Assembly: GCF_003029735.1 (NCBI RefSeq)
Contig: NZ_KZ686271.1
Span: 140,361 to 204,360, forward strand
Source: Pedobacter yulinensis
GTDB taxonomy: Bacteria; Bacteroidota; Bacteroidia; Sphingobacteriales; Sphingobacteriaceae
DNA length: 64,000 nucleotides
Direction of reading: 5' to 3'
Shown one piece after another: positions 1 through 9,383 of the stretch. A program made the position numbers and the translations under genes. The notes below the pieces were generated by a model, which saw only the letters and a program-made list of their open reading frames with translations, was not told where the DNA came from and did not search any database. The first letter of the stretch is position 1; the number at the start of each line of letters is the position of its first letter.

Positions 1-1305
1 GTTTTTCCCAATTTTGATGTTGGTAAATACAATTCAGCAGATATAGCGTGGGTAATTGTCGCAGTTGCGCTTGTGTTTATCATGACCCCGGGCCTGGCTT
101 TTTTTTATGGAGGTATGGTTCACCGGAAGAATGTGATTTCGACGATGATCAAAAGTGTGGTGGCCGCGGGCGTTGTCAGCGTCTTATGGGTTCTTGTCAC
201 ATTTAGCCTTGCATTTGGCGAAACGGTGAACGGTCTTATTGGTAACCCGACTACTTTCTTGTTCTTTAAGGGGGTCAATTCCGGTGAAGCCTGGAGCCTT
301 GCTCCAACCATCCCGCTTACGCTGTTTGCCTTGTTTCAGCTCATGTTTGCCATCATTACCCCGGGACTTGTTGTCGGTGCCGTAGCCGAGCGGATCCGAT
401 TTACCTCGTATATTCTTTTCATTCTGCTTTTCGCAATTTTTGTGTATTCACCGCTGGCACACTGGACCTGGCATCCGGAAGGGATTCTTTTTAAAATGGG
501 GGTGCTTGATTTTGCCGGTGGTACGGTTGTGCATATATCGGCCGGTATGGCGGCACTGGCAGGAGCGCTTGTGTTGAAACGAAGAAACTCACACCTGGAG
601 CGACAGGAGATTCCGCCCGCTAACATTCCGTATGTACTGATTGGCACTGGCCTGTTGTGGTTTGGCTGGTTCGGTTTTAACGGAGGATCTGCATTGGGTG
701 CCAATTCGCTCTCGGTTTCGGCATTTGCTACGACAAACATGGCTGCCGCTGCCGCAGGTCTGTCCTGGATGTTTTTTGATGTGCTTAGGGGCAAAAAACC
801 TTCTGTACTTGGCTTCTGCATTGGTGCCGTTGTGGGTCTGGTAGCCATTACACCGGGCGCAGGTTTTGTGGCCATTCCTCAAAGTATTTTTATTGGTGTT
901 GCTGCTGCGATTGTATCCAACCTGGTCGTTTACTGGAAATCAAAAACCGCCCTCGACGATACGCTCGATGTATTCCCATGTCATGGCGTGGGTGGTATCG
1001 TGGGCATGCTGCTCACCGGTGTATTCGCTACGAAAACAGTAAACAGTGCCGGCGCAGATGGCTTGCTGTATGGTAATCCTGCATTTTTCTTTACCCAACT
1101 GAAGGGTGTGCTCATCGTGGTGGCTTTCAGCTTTGCGGTTTCGTTCATCATTTTTAAACTGGTTAATCTGATTCAGCCCATTCGCGTAAGCCGGGAAGAA
1201 GAGGAAGAAGGCCTGGACGCGAGCCAGCACAATGAAAAGTACATGCAGGGAACGCTCGTCGTGTCTACGCCCTCCGGAGAAGCCGGGCGCCCTGCAGCGC
1301 ACTAA
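1..1305 (+). CDS. amt: Ammonium transporter Amt (5' end outside window)
   Basis: Integral inner-membrane channel that takes up ammonium/ammonia. The reading frame is open from base 1 (translation VFPNFDVGKYNSADIAWV), so the true start lies upstream and only the C-terminal part, about 434 residues, is seen. Family hallmarks are present: the MTPGLAFFYGGMV segment, the WHPEG motif followed by GGTVVHISAG with the first pore histidine, and FPCHGVGGIVGMLLTG with the second pore histidine. The tail after the last membrane segment is short and acidic (REEEEEGLD). No glnK/P-II gene follows within the window. The next gene, 47 bp downstream in the same direction, is an outer-membrane porin with no terminator between them, so they are probably cotranscribed. 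The function call is firm; the true start cannot be given. Confidence 0.96.
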   Translation, partial: VFPNFDVGKYNSADIAWVIVAVALVFIMTPGLAFFYGGMVHRKNVISTMIKSVVAAGVVSVLWVLVTFSLAFGETVNGLIGNPTTFLFFKGVNSGEAWSLAPTIPLTLFALFQLMFAIITPGLVVGAVAERIRFTSYILFILLFAIFVYSPLAHWTWHPEGILFKMGVLDFAGGTVVHISAGMAALAGALVLKRRNSHLERQEIPPANIPYVLIGTGLLWFGWFGFNGGSALGANSLSVSAFATTNMAAAAAGLSWMFFDVLRGKKPSVLGFCIGAVVGLVAITPGAGFVAIPQSIFIGVAAAIVSNLVVYWKSKTALDDTLDVFPCHGVGGIVGMLLTGVFATKTVNSAGADGLLYGNPAFFFTQLKGVLIVVAFSFAVSFIIFKLVNLIQPIRVSREEEEEGLDASQHNEKYMQGTLVVSTPSGEAGRPAAH

Positions 1306-1352
1306 TGGCCTGAACCTGCCATTTTTTTATTTACTCACTCAACCAAACTAAA

Positions 1353-2402
1353 ATGAAAATAAGAAACCTATTACTCTCTTTATTCGTATGTGCAGCAACG
1401 AGCGTTTCTGCCCAAGACTCAACCGCTGTAAACCCTCTTGTCATCAGCGGCTCGGTCGATACTTACTTTAAGTATGATTTCTCCAAACGGTCAAATATTC
1501 AAACCAGTTTTGCGACCGACCACAACTCCGTTTCGCTCGGTATGGTTAATCTCACCATGAAAAAAAGTGTTGGTAAGGCTTCATTCGTGGGCGATTTGTC
1601 GTTCGGTCCGCGGGGACAGGGACAATCCATTCTCAATGCGGCCGAAGCGTACAGCGAAACTTCAGCAAACAGCTTTCATATCCAGAATCTGTATGTCAGT
1701 TATGCCTTTACTGATAAATTTTCAATGACAGCAGGCTTCATGGGTACGTTCGTAGGTTATGAGGTCATTTCGCCGGTAGGCAATTTCAATTACTCCACTT
1801 CCTATCTTTTCTCGAGCGGTCCTTTTCAAAATGCCGGTATCAAGGCAAATTATTCATTTTCAGACCGGGTCGGCATCATGGTGGGGCTTTTTAACGACTG
1901 GAATAAATATCAGGATTTTAATGGTGTTTCAGATTTCGGCGCGCAACTGATGGTCTCGCCTGTTGATGGGTGGACGGCCTATTTAAATGTCATTACAGGT
2001 TATCCCTCGGGCACCGAATTTGACCTGACAACCTCCTACCAGATCAGCAACAAGTTCAAACTTGGACTGAATGCGGCAGATTATACCATGCCGGATAAAG
2101 CAGGCGGTTTTAGTGGGGCAGCGCTATACCCGCAATATGCGTTTACCGACGCATTTGCACTTGGTTTACGCGGCGAGTACTTTAAGGCAAAAAGCGGAAC
2201 AGCTATTTATAATGTAGCGGCCGGCTCAGCGGTCACGGCCCTCACACTTTCTGCTAACATTAAAGCGGGTCCCCTGACCCTGATCCCGGAACTGCGTTTC
2301 GATAATGGTGAACAGGAGATCTTTTACCGGGGCCGAAACAGCGCTGCATTTGATACGAAACAGGCTTCGCAGTTTTCGCTTGCAGCAGTTTACAGCTTTT
2401 AA
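1353..2402 (+). CDS. Outer-membrane beta-barrel porin (BBP2/OmpL-like)
   Basis: A 349-residue protein with a clear signal peptide (residues 1-20, ending SVSAQ) followed by alternating short amphipathic strands and a C-terminal residue pattern ending in AVYSF, where the terminal Phe is typical of outer-membrane barrels. The start of the mature part (NPLVISGSVDTYFKYDF) and the repeated FMGTF/NYSTSYLFSSGPF segments resemble the putative beta-barrel porin-2 family. Role inferred: passive uptake of small solutes, possibly nitrogen compounds, because it follows the ammonium transporter gene by 47 bp and appears to share its transcript. A strong hairpin terminator lies 20 bp after the stop. Substrate unknown. 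Confidence 0.8.
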   Translation: MKIRNLLLSLFVCAATSVSAQDSTAVNPLVISGSVDTYFKYDFSKRSNIQTSFATDHNSVSLGMVNLTMKKSVGKASFVGDLSFGPRGQGQSILNAAEAYSETSANSFHIQNLYVSYAFTDKFSMTAGFMGTFVGYEVISPVGNFNYSTSYLFSSGPFQNAGIKANYSFSDRVGIMVGLFNDWNKYQDFNGVSDFGAQLMVSPVDGWTAYLNVITGYPSGTEFDLTTSYQISNKFKLGLNAADYTMPDKAGGFSGAALYPQYAFTDAFALGLRGEYFKAKSGTAIYNVAAGSAVTALTLSANIKAGPLTLIPELRFDNGEQEIFYRGRNSAAFDTKQASQFSLAAVYSF

Positions 2403-2422
2403 TTTCCATCATTCTGTTCTTG

Positions 2423-2450
2423 ACCATCCGTGCACAACACGGATGGTTTT
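2423..2450 (+). terminator. Rho-independent terminator after porin gene
   Basis: Perfect 10-bp stem ACCATCCGTG/CACGGATGGT with a 5-nt loop (CACAA), followed by TTTTCTT. It ends the amt-porin transcript and lies before the next gene's ATG at 2466. Confidence 0.85.
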
Positions 2451-2465
2451 CTTAAATTTCAGCTT

Positions 2466-3062
2466 ATGTTTTTACGCCTGCAGTTGTGTGGTAAACCAGT
2501 TTTCCTGCTGTGTTATCTAGTATGTATCTGTAGTACGCTGGCCGGACAAACGTCTTCGGCAGGCAGGTTTTCAAAAGATGAAAACGACAAGTTTACCTGG
2601 TACGAGGTGGTTCATGAGCCGCTTCCGAGCGATACGCTTTTTTCGCGGATGCAGGGGTTTCTGGCGGCTGAGGGCATAAAAGTCCTGCAGTCTGGACAGG
2701 AAATGGGCGGGGAAGGCCTGTTTCGGATCAGCAGGAGCGCGCTGGTTTCGGCACATCCGGCTGCACGCATCAGTTTCAGTTTTCACATGGAATGGAAGGA
2801 AGGAAAGTACCGGTACTGGTTAACAAATTTTACCAGCACACCATTTAAGCGCAACCGCTACGGGCAGTTCGAACTTCAGCAGGGTATCAGCACACCGCTG
2901 GAGGAAGAACCGGGATCACTGAACAGGAAAAACTGGGAGGCGGACCTTAAATCGGTTGAGGGGGCCGCGCGCCGGTTTTCGGTACGCATGCGGCTCGCGA
3001 TGGCCAGGAGTGCGCCAGCACAGGCTTCGCAGCCGCGCGTGGTGAAAGGCTCTGACTGGTAA
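2466..3062 (+). CDS. Secreted hypothetical protein, possibly DUF4468-like
   Basis: A 198-residue protein of unknown function. I chose the ATG at 2466; an in-frame GTG at 2430 would lie inside the preceding terminator hairpin. The N-terminus (MFLRLQLCGKPVFLLCYLVC...STLAGQ) is a signal peptide, with cleavage plausible near residue 27, so the protein is probably periplasmic or lipid-anchored near the cysteines. The mature part (FTWYEVVHEPLPSDTLFSRMQGFL...GKYRYWLTNFTSTP) has the beta-alpha-beta arrangement and YRY-x-LTNF signature I associate with the DUF4468 TBP-like fold, but I cannot test this. The C-terminal tail is basic. The stop is only 5 bp from the stop of the convergent YkuK gene. Confidence 0.65.
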   Translation: MFLRLQLCGKPVFLLCYLVCICSTLAGQTSSAGRFSKDENDKFTWYEVVHEPLPSDTLFSRMQGFLAAEGIKVLQSGQEMGGEGLFRISRSALVSAHPAARISFSFHMEWKEGKYRYWLTNFTSTPFKRNRYGQFELQQGISTPLEEEPGSLNRKNWEADLKSVEGAARRFSVRMRLAMARSAPAQASQPRVVKGSDW

Positions 3063-3067
3063 TCGGT

Positions 3068-3541
3068 CTAGTGAACCATTTTGTCAGCGCATGCTGAGCT
3101 TGCAAAGGCTTCGGGCTTGGCCTTGAAAATAAAGCCCATGCTTAGAATGTATCCCATTGCGTCATTTAAGGCCTTGTTCGATTTGAACATGGGGCTGGTG
3201 TTGATGTCTGCATGGACTTCCAGCGCGACATCATAAATATCTAGCAAGTCACAGATTGAATAAGCTGTCTCGATTGATTTCTGCACTTCGGTGAGCATTC
3301 TCTCCTTGATGCCAAGACGCTGGGTACTGCGTTCCTGGCGAATGTACATGAAGCCGCCGTGGTGTTCTCTGAGCAAGACGATGACGGTGGCGAAGTCGGT
3401 GACCGGCCCCTTAACCTGCGAGTCGGTACCAATGCAGACCTTTAGCTTGTAGCCAGCCCCGGTTTCCCTCAGAATGGCTTTCTCTACTTCGTCGAGTATC
3501 GTCGACTGAATGGGTTCGCCGCTAAATTTTTTCCAATTCAT
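3068..3541 (-). CDS. YkuK family RNase H-like protein (DUF458)
   Basis: 157 residues, the usual size for the YkuK/DUF458 family, predicted to adopt an RNase H-like fold. Seen: KLKVCIGTDSQVKGPVTDFATVIVLL near residues 33-58, where GTDSQ carries the first acidic residue expected on the central strand; IKERMLTEVQKSIETAY helix; and ALEVHADINTSP with a second acidic residue, then SNKALNDAMGYILSMGF. Family members are linked to sporulation or remain uncharacterised; nuclease activity is an inference from fold, not shown. Single gene, convergent with the secreted protein at 2466 and divergent from otsAB. Confidence 0.8.
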   Translation of the reverse strand: MNWKKFSGEPIQSTILDEVEKAILRETGAGYKLKVCIGTDSQVKGPVTDFATVIVLLREHHGGFMYIRQERSTQRLGIKERMLTEVQKSIETAYSICDLLDIYDVALEVHADINTSPMFKSNKALNDAMGYILSMGFIFKAKPEAFASSACADKMVH

Positions 3542-3746
3542 AGGTGTTGAATTTGTGCCTGAAGCTTTCCATAAATTTAAGGGTTACCAGGTTAAGCTGA
3601 TGTTAACCTTTGCCGGCATTTTTACACAGAACACTGGTTATCAACAATTTGTTACAGACTGGCTGACCAAATCAGGTTCAAATTCAAAAAAAACAAAACA
3701 ATCTTCTTTGCAGGGGCCTTATTTGTTAGAACTGCGGAGAATGTGA

Positions 3747-5957
3747 ATGAGTAAAACTATAATTATATCTAACCGATTACCTATCAAGATCACCGAAGAA
3801 AACGGTGAATATCAATTGAGCCGCAGCGAAGGTGGCCTTGCTACCGGCCTGGGCTCTATTTATAAAAACGGGCACAACATCTGGATCGGGTGGCCAGGAA
3901 TCGAAGTGCCGCCTGAACGCCAGGAAAACGTGCGTGCCCAGTTGGAAGCGCTTAATCTTTTCCCGGTATTTCTTACCCAGGAAGAAATCAACCTGTTTTA
4001 CGAAGGCTTTTCAAACGAAGTATTGTGGCCTGTGTTTCATTATGCTGTAACTTATGCCAAGTTTGAGCAGGCCTATTGGGACTGTTACCGGCAGGTAAAT
4101 GGCAAATTCCGGGACGCCGTGACACAGGTGGCAGAAGAAAACGACAGGATATGGGTACATGACTATCAATTGCTGCTGCTCCCCGAAATGATCAGGGTGG
4201 AGCGCCCTGCCTGTACAATCGGCTTTTTTCAGCACATCCCTTTTCCGTCTTACGAGATTTTCAGGCTGATTCCCTGGCGCACCGAACTGATCAATGGCGT
4301 ATTGGGTGCCGATCTGATCGGTTTTCATACCTATGACGACGTGCGGCATTTTATGAGTACGGCAACCCGACTGCTCCCGGTTAACAGCTCAGCCAATATG
4401 GTGGTAAAAAAAGACCGCCAGATCCTGGTCGAATCGTTCGCCATGGGTATAGATTTCTCATTGTTTGAGTCGCTGCCGGCAACAGATGCCGTCAGGGAAC
4501 ACGTTGCGGCCTTAAAAGAAAGCATTGGAAACGAACAAAAGATCATCCTGTCCATAGACCGGCTCGATTACAGCAAAGGCATCATCCAGCGCCTGCAGGC
4601 TGTAGAGCTGCTGCTGCAGGAACATCCGGAATATGCCGGGCAGTTTTCGCTGTATATGATCGTCGTTCCATCGCGCGATACCGTGCCGCAATACCGTGAG
4701 CTGAGGGAACAAATTGACCAATTGGTCGGCAATATCAATGCGCATTACCGTACGCTCAACTGGTCGCCTGTACATTATTATTACCGCTCTTTCCCGATGG
4801 ATTTCCTGTCGGCATTGTATGCTACCGCAGACATTTGCCTGGTTACACCCATGCGCGACGGGATGAACCTGGTCAGCAAAGAGTATGTCGCATCGCGTAC
4901 CAGCAACACCGGTGTGCTGATCCTGAGCGAAATGGCCGGCGCATCTAAGGAACTGAACGATGCTTTAATTGTTAACCCCAACAACATCGGTGACATCATG
5001 CAGGCTATTGTGACCGGCCTCACCATGCCGGCAGAAGAACAGCAGGCCCGCATGCAGTCGATGCGCGACCTGGTCAAAAAATTCAATATCCACCATTGGG
5101 TCAGGCTCTTCATGCAGCGGTTGGCAGAGGCCAAGAAAATGCAGCAAGACCTGCTGACCAAGTATGCCGGCGCAGCCATTCGAACCAACATCACGGGGAT
5201 GTACCAGCGAAGCGGGGAACGCTGTATTTTTCTGGATTATGATGGCACGCTCATGGGCTTTAGCGGCGACATTGATAAAGTTTCGCCAGACCCTGAGTTA
5301 TACAGTCTGTTGGAAACATTAACCAGCGACCCGGCAAATCGTGTCGTTATCATTAGCGGCCGGCGCCATGAAACCCTTGAGCAGTGGTTTGGGCATATGA
5401 AACTTGATCTCATCGCCGAACATGGTGCCTGGCAAAAGACCGGCGATCATTGGCACAGCCTCCCACTGCTTACACAGCAGTGGAAAAGCGAAATACGTCC
5501 GGTACTTGAAACCTATACCGACCGGACGCCGGGCTCGTTCATCGAGGAAAAAAGTTATTCGCTTGTCTGGCATTACCGCAAGGCAGACACCGGACTGGGT
5601 GATCTGCGTGCCGGCGAGATTGTTAATCACCTGAAACCTTTGGCGGCAGATAAGGGCCTTCAGGTCATGCCCGGAAACAAGGTGATTGAATTTAAAAACA
5701 TTGAAGTAAATAAAGGGAAGTCGGCTTCAAACCTGATCCACGACAAAACTTACGATTTTATTCTTGCGCTTGGCGATGACCATACTGACGAGGATATCTT
5801 TAAAGCGTTGCCAGCCTCGGCACTTACCATCAAGGTTGGCAGCAATATTTCTGCAGCAAGATTTTATCTCAACGATTTCCGCGAGGTGCGGCGCTTGCTT
5901 GCAGACCTTGCCGAACAATCTGAGAAAACAGATGGCGTACGCTTAAAGGCTATTTGA
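3747..5957 (+). CDS. otsAB: Bifunctional trehalose-6-phosphate synthase/phosphatase
   Basis: A 736-residue fusion that makes trehalose from UDP-glucose and glucose-6-phosphate in the cytoplasm. The N-terminal GT20 domain (about 1-470) shows the LSRSEGGLATGLGS loop, HDYQL (His138), FFQHIPFP, DRLDYSKGI and DGMNLVSKEYV (about 371-381) motifs for donor and acceptor binding. The C-terminal HAD-type phosphatase domain (about 485-736) starts with FLDYDGTL, nucleophile Asp497 and acid/base Asp499, then VVIISGR and the late GDDHTDED motif. Start chosen at ATG 3747, preceded by GCGGAGAATGTGA, a fair ribosome site. It stands alone between convergent katA and divergent ykuK. Trehalose normally serves as an osmotic and desiccation protectant. 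A GH15 enzyme that might degrade it lies at 26.9-28.7 kb. Confidence 0.95.
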   Translation: MSKTIIISNRLPIKITEENGEYQLSRSEGGLATGLGSIYKNGHNIWIGWPGIEVPPERQENVRAQLEALNLFPVFLTQEEINLFYEGFSNEVLWPVFHYAVTYAKFEQAYWDCYRQVNGKFRDAVTQVAEENDRIWVHDYQLLLLPEMIRVERPACTIGFFQHIPFPSYEIFRLIPWRTELINGVLGADLIGFHTYDDVRHFMSTATRLLPVNSSANMVVKKDRQILVESFAMGIDFSLFESLPATDAVREHVAALKESIGNEQKIILSIDRLDYSKGIIQRLQAVELLLQEHPEYAGQFSLYMIVVPSRDTVPQYRELREQIDQLVGNINAHYRTLNWSPVHYYYRSFPMDFLSALYATADICLVTPMRDGMNLVSKEYVASRTSNTGVLILSEMAGASKELNDALIVNPNNIGDIMQAIVTGLTMPAEEQQARMQSMRDLVKKFNIHHWVRLFMQRLAEAKKMQQDLLTKYAGAAIRTNITGMYQRSGERCIFLDYDGTLMGFSGDIDKVSPDPELYSLLETLTSDPANRVVIISGRRHETLEQWFGHMKLDLIAEHGAWQKTGDHWHSLPLLTQQWKSEIRPVLETYTDRTPGSFIEEKSYSLVWHYRKADTGLGDLRAGEIVNHLKPLAADKGLQVMPGNKVIEFKNIEVNKGKSASNLIHDKTYDFILALGDDHTDEDIFKALPASALTIKVGSNISAARFYLNDFREVRRLLADLAEQSEKTDGVRLKAI

Positions 5958-5960
5958 TAA

Positions 5961-5989
5961 AAAGGCGACTGCCAGACAGCAGCCGCTTT
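5961..5989. terminator. Weak bidirectional hairpin between otsAB and katA
   Basis: Imperfect inverted repeat AAAGGCGACTGC/GCAGCCGCTTT with one bulge and one mismatch, located in the 48-bp gap between two convergent stops. The short A and T tracts on both sides would let it act in both directions. Confidence 0.4.
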
Positions 5990-6005
5990 ATGACAAACTT
6001 TTTGA

Positions 6006-7502
6006 TCAGGCGTGCCTGAGGTGCGACATGACCTCATCGATATTGACATTCAGTCCACGTGCAACGCCCATACCCAGTTCGGCATTTGCGCGGAAAAAAT
6101 GACACAACTGCCTGTTGATGATCTCTTCCCGTTTCGGACCTTCAATTCCACTCATGGCACCTACAATATTCGATACCAGGTTATGCCGGTCATAATCATT
6201 CATAGCCTTTGTATACAATAGCCCAGGCTGGGTATAATGGTCGTTGTCTCCGGCGCCGTTGCGATCGAACCAATCGGCCACACCCGTGCCCAGATCCCAG
6301 GCCGGCTCTTTGTAGGTCTGGTCAGCGACGATATCATCGAAGCTGTTTGGAAAGTAGTTCGGGCTGTCATCGCCATTTCCGTCTACACGCATGGCGCCAT
6401 CGCGTTCATAGTTGCTGACCATATACGGACACCTGTTTACAGGGATCTGCTCATAATTTACACCAAGCCGGTAGCGCTGCGCATCAGGATAGGACAACAA
6501 TCGTCCCTGCAGCATTTTGTCGGGACTGTAGCCGATCCCGTCTATGACATGGGCCGGCGCAAATGCCGACTGTTCGACCTGGGCAAAATAGTTTTTAGGG
6601 ATCTGGTTCAGCTCGAGTACGCCCACATCGATAAGCGGAAAATCGGCATGGGGCCATACTTTAGTCAGGTCAAACGGGTTGAAAGGAAACTGCTCTGCCT
6701 GTTCGGTGGTCATCACCTGGATCTTCATGTCCCATTTTGGGAAGTTTTTGCTGTCAATGGCCTCGATAAGATCCCGTTGTGCAAAGTCCAGGTCTCTGCT
6801 CTTCATTTCCGCTGCTTCGCTGTCGGTGAAGTTCTTGATTCCCTGACGTGTCTTGAAATGGAATTTGACCCACACGCGCTCGTTTTCAGCGTTGATCATA
6901 CTAAAGGTATGTGATCCAAAACCGTCCATGTGGCGGTAGCTGTGAGGCGTTCCGCGGTCGCTCATGAGAATGAGCACCTGGTGCAGACTTTCAGGGTTCA
7001 GGCTCCAGAAATCCCACATCATGGTAGGGCTTTTCAGATTGGTGCGCGGGTCGCGTTTTTGGGTATGGATAAAGTCGCTGAATTTTTTTGGGTCTTTTAC
7101 AAAAAAGACCGGCGTATTGTTGCCAACCAGGTCCCAGTTCCCGTCTTCTGTGTAAAATTTAATGGCGAAACCGCGCGGGTCCCGTTCCGTGTCAGCGCTT
7201 CCTTTTTCCCCGCCAACGGTGCTGAAGCGCAGGAAGAGGTTTGTTTCCTTGCCGATCTTGTTAAATATCTTTGCTTTCGTATAGCGGCTAATGTCATGCG
7301 TGACAGTAAACTTTCCGAATGCACCTGAGCCCTTTGCATGAACAACCCGTTCGGGAATACGCTCGCGGTTGAAGTGCGCCATCTTCTCATGAAGGACAAA
7401 ATCCTGCAGCAAGAGGGGGCCCCGCGCGCCTACACTCTGGCTATTTTCATTTTCAGCATAGGGTGTTCCCGATGCGGTGGTCAGTTTTCTTTCGTTGCTC
7501 AT
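6006..7502 (-). CDS. katA: Monofunctional haem catalase, small-subunit type
   Basis: 498 residues, the usual length for clade 3 catalases, which split hydrogen peroxide into water and oxygen. The distal-side signature FNRERIPERVVHAKGSGAFG carries the catalytic His55; the catalytic Asn lies in LVGNNTPVFFV (about 128). The proximal haem ligand Tyr is in the LLSYPDAQRYRLG signature near residue 338. No C-terminal flavodoxin-like domain, so it is not the large-subunit HPII type. No signal peptide, so cytoplasmic. Monocistronic: convergent with otsAB and separated by about 110 bp from the terminator of the next module. I did not identify an OxyR site. Confidence 0.95.
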   Translation of the reverse strand: MSNERKLTTASGTPYAENENSQSVGARGPLLLQDFVLHEKMAHFNRERIPERVVHAKGSGAFGKFTVTHDISRYTKAKIFNKIGKETNLFLRFSTVGGEKGSADTERDPRGFAIKFYTEDGNWDLVGNNTPVFFVKDPKKFSDFIHTQKRDPRTNLKSPTMMWDFWSLNPESLHQVLILMSDRGTPHSYRHMDGFGSHTFSMINAENERVWVKFHFKTRQGIKNFTDSEAAEMKSRDLDFAQRDLIEAIDSKNFPKWDMKIQVMTTEQAEQFPFNPFDLTKVWPHADFPLIDVGVLELNQIPKNYFAQVEQSAFAPAHVIDGIGYSPDKMLQGRLLSYPDAQRYRLGVNYEQIPVNRCPYMVSNYERDGAMRVDGNGDDSPNYFPNSFDDIVADQTYKEPAWDLGTGVADWFDRNGAGDNDHYTQPGLLYTKAMNDYDRHNLVSNIVGAMSGIEGPKREEIINRQLCHFFRANAELGMGVARGLNVNIDEVMSHLRHA

Positions 7503-7609
7503 GACTGTAACTATTTAAATTTCTTTCTGTAAAGATGAAGAACTTGAGTTTCCAGGGCAAACTGTTATTTTCTATGGCAATATAGAGGAAACTGATAGGT
7601 CGAAAAAAA

Positions 7610-7630
7610 AACTCCCGGCTGGCGGGAGTT
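7610..7630 (-). terminator. Terminator of the first BlaI/M56 operon
   Basis: Perfect 8-bp stem AACTCCCG/CGGGAGTT with loop GCTGG. Reading on the minus strand it is followed by a run of T (A7603-A7610 on the plus strand), 23 bp after the M56 gene stop. Confidence 0.85.
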
Positions 7631-7652
7631 CTTCTGTTATCGCATGGGCTTA

Positions 7653-9383
7653 TTAATTCTTGCCAGAGTAACCGGTGACGGTTACCGGCTTCAAATCCGA
7701 CTGGCTGCGCGGACGAACGGCTTTCGCCGGTTTCGCACCGGGTCCGCCCGCACCATGACCGACTATAACCACTTCTTTTAGAGTAGATTGGCTGCGCGCC
7801 GGTTGGTCTGCGCTGGCCTTTTCAACCTGCGCCGTATTATTTGCGGCCTCGCGACGGGCCTTGGCCTCGGCCGGCGTGATGGTGATGGAATATCTAGGTG
7901 CCTGGTCTTGCGAGGCTATGGTTTTTGCACGAAATTCCGGATCGGTCAACTGACCGGCATCAACTTTGGCCGCATCAAAATCTACGCTTTTTGGTGGGGC
8001 AGGAGCCGCAGGAGGTGGGGGTGGAAGCGGTTTACTTTTCGATTCCGGGCCTGCTTTGGGTGCAGGAAAGCGCACTGTACGCCCTTGCGCTGCCGATTTT
8101 GGCTCAGCGGGTGGCGGTGGCGGAAAACGCATTTTGCTTTTTGCCGGAGGTGCCGGAGCGGGTGGAGGGGCAACAGGGTAGCCAAGTACCCGGGCGTTTT
8201 CACCGCTGATGACTACGGCGCCATATTGTCCTTTGTCGCCAAATCGCCTGGTCGCCTCGGCAGCACTCAGTGTCTGGACTTGCGAAGCATTTATGACACC
8301 CCCGGTCTCGCCAGTCTTGAGCGGTTTGCCGTTCAGAACGATTAACCGCTTATCTGTCGGGTGAGGTTTCCCATCAGCTCCTTTAACATAGTTAATGAAA
8401 AAATTCTTTCGCCCGGGTTGATTAGGTCCGGATAACCGAATTGTTTTCACCGTGTCCTGCGACATCATGCGGATCTTCATGGGCTCGGCAGGTGCGAGGT
8501 CGACTTTTTTGTAGCCCGCGTTCGTGAATGCCGTCGTCGAGACGACAAGCAGGGACAGGCCGATGGGTACGGCAAGCAGGTACCGGAAGCGGGCGCTGCC
8601 GCTGCTCTGTTTTTTGTTTAACATGTTGATTCTCCTTTTTAATATTGATTGATTGAATATGTGATTGGTGAGTTGAAAATCAGGAAGCCCGTACGTGCTT
8701 TTTATCAGGAAAAGGGCATAGTCGTATCGCTTGTCTGAAGGAGCAGTCCTTTCATCGGCCTCAAATTCATGCAGCAGCCTCATGTCGCGGCACAGGAGGT
8801 AGACACAGGGATTGAACCAACAGGCAATCCTGACACATTCAAAAAATACCACATCATAACTATGTTTTCGCCTGATGTGTACCAGTTCATGCCTGATGAT
8901 GGTTTCGCGGTTCGGGGCCTGGGCCGATATAAATAAGGTATTGAAAAATGAAAACCCGGGATGTTTCGTGTCGTCCAGCTCCACAATCCGGACGCCTTTC
9001 CGGTAGCAATTGCGCTTGTTTCTACCCAGCTGAGCGATCTTGTAAAGGGAAAGGATCAGTTTTACGGCGAAAAGGCATAGACCTGCCATGTACACGAGCC
9101 AGAGGGCCTGACCCGACCAACCGTCATACCATCCATTTTCGGTGCTGGCTGCGGCAACCGGGGCATCCAAAATCATGTAGGTCGCAACGTCCTGCTGACC
9201 GCTGAGTAAAGCCGGTAACCTCCCTGCCTGAAAGAAGGGCAGAACAAAAGAAAACATGACTGTTGATAGCAGGTACAACCGGTTGAGGCTGTAAAATGTC
9301 TGCCCGTGCAGGGCCAGTCGGTAAAAACCGTAAAACGCGCTGATATAGAGATTCACCTCCAGCAAATAGGTCAGGGCTTCCAT
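7653..9383 (-). CDS. BlaR1-like M56 membrane metallopeptidase with plug-like and proline-rich extension
   Basis: 576 residues. Membrane segments are visible at about 5-24, 36-55, 94-113 and 265-284. The zinc site HELVH (His165, Glu166, His169) and the later HEFEADE (205-211) place it in peptidase family M56, whose BlaR1/MecR1 members cleave a partner repressor on sensing a signal. The region after the last membrane segment should be periplasmic and has no penicillin-binding domain. Instead residues about 313-400 resemble a TonB plug segment (NGKP...GDKGQYGAVVIS), 404-465 are proline-rich, and the tail has two similar motifs, SQSTLKEVVIVGHG (531-544) and SQSDLKPVTVTGYSG (560-574). Its ATG overlaps the stop of the upstream blaI-type gene by one base. 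Signal sensed is unknown; not assumed to be a beta-lactam. Confidence 0.88.
   Translation of the reverse strand: MEALTYLLEVNLYISAFYGFYRLALHGQTFYSLNRLYLLSTVMFSFVLPFFQAGRLPALLSGQQDVATYMILDAPVAAASTENGWYDGWSGQALWLVYMAGLCLFAVKLILSLYKIAQLGRNKRNCYRKGVRIVELDDTKHPGFSFFNTLFISAQAPNRETIIRHELVHIRRKHSYDVVFFECVRIACWFNPCVYLLCRDMRLLHEFEADERTAPSDKRYDYALFLIKSTYGLPDFQLTNHIFNQSILKRRINMLNKKQSSGSARFRYLLAVPIGLSLLVVSTTAFTNAGYKKVDLAPAEPMKIRMMSQDTVKTIRLSGPNQPGRKNFFINYVKGADGKPHPTDKRLIVLNGKPLKTGETGGVINASQVQTLSAAEATRRFGDKGQYGAVVISGENARVLGYPVAPPPAPAPPAKSKMRFPPPPPAEPKSAAQGRTVRFPAPKAGPESKSKPLPPPPPAAPAPPKSVDFDAAKVDAGQLTDPEFRAKTIASQDQAPRYSITITPAEAKARREAANNTAQVEKASADQPARSQSTLKEVVIVGHGAGGPGAKPAKAVRPRSQSDLKPVTVTGYSGKN

Noticed and set aside
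2430..2465. GTG start for the secreted protein gene
   Set aside because: Lies in the loop and stem of the preceding terminator; ATG 2466 gives a normal signal peptide.
6237..7328. Plus-strand frames of 225 and 132 codons over the catalase gene
   Set aside because: Shadows of the catalase reading frame on the other strand.
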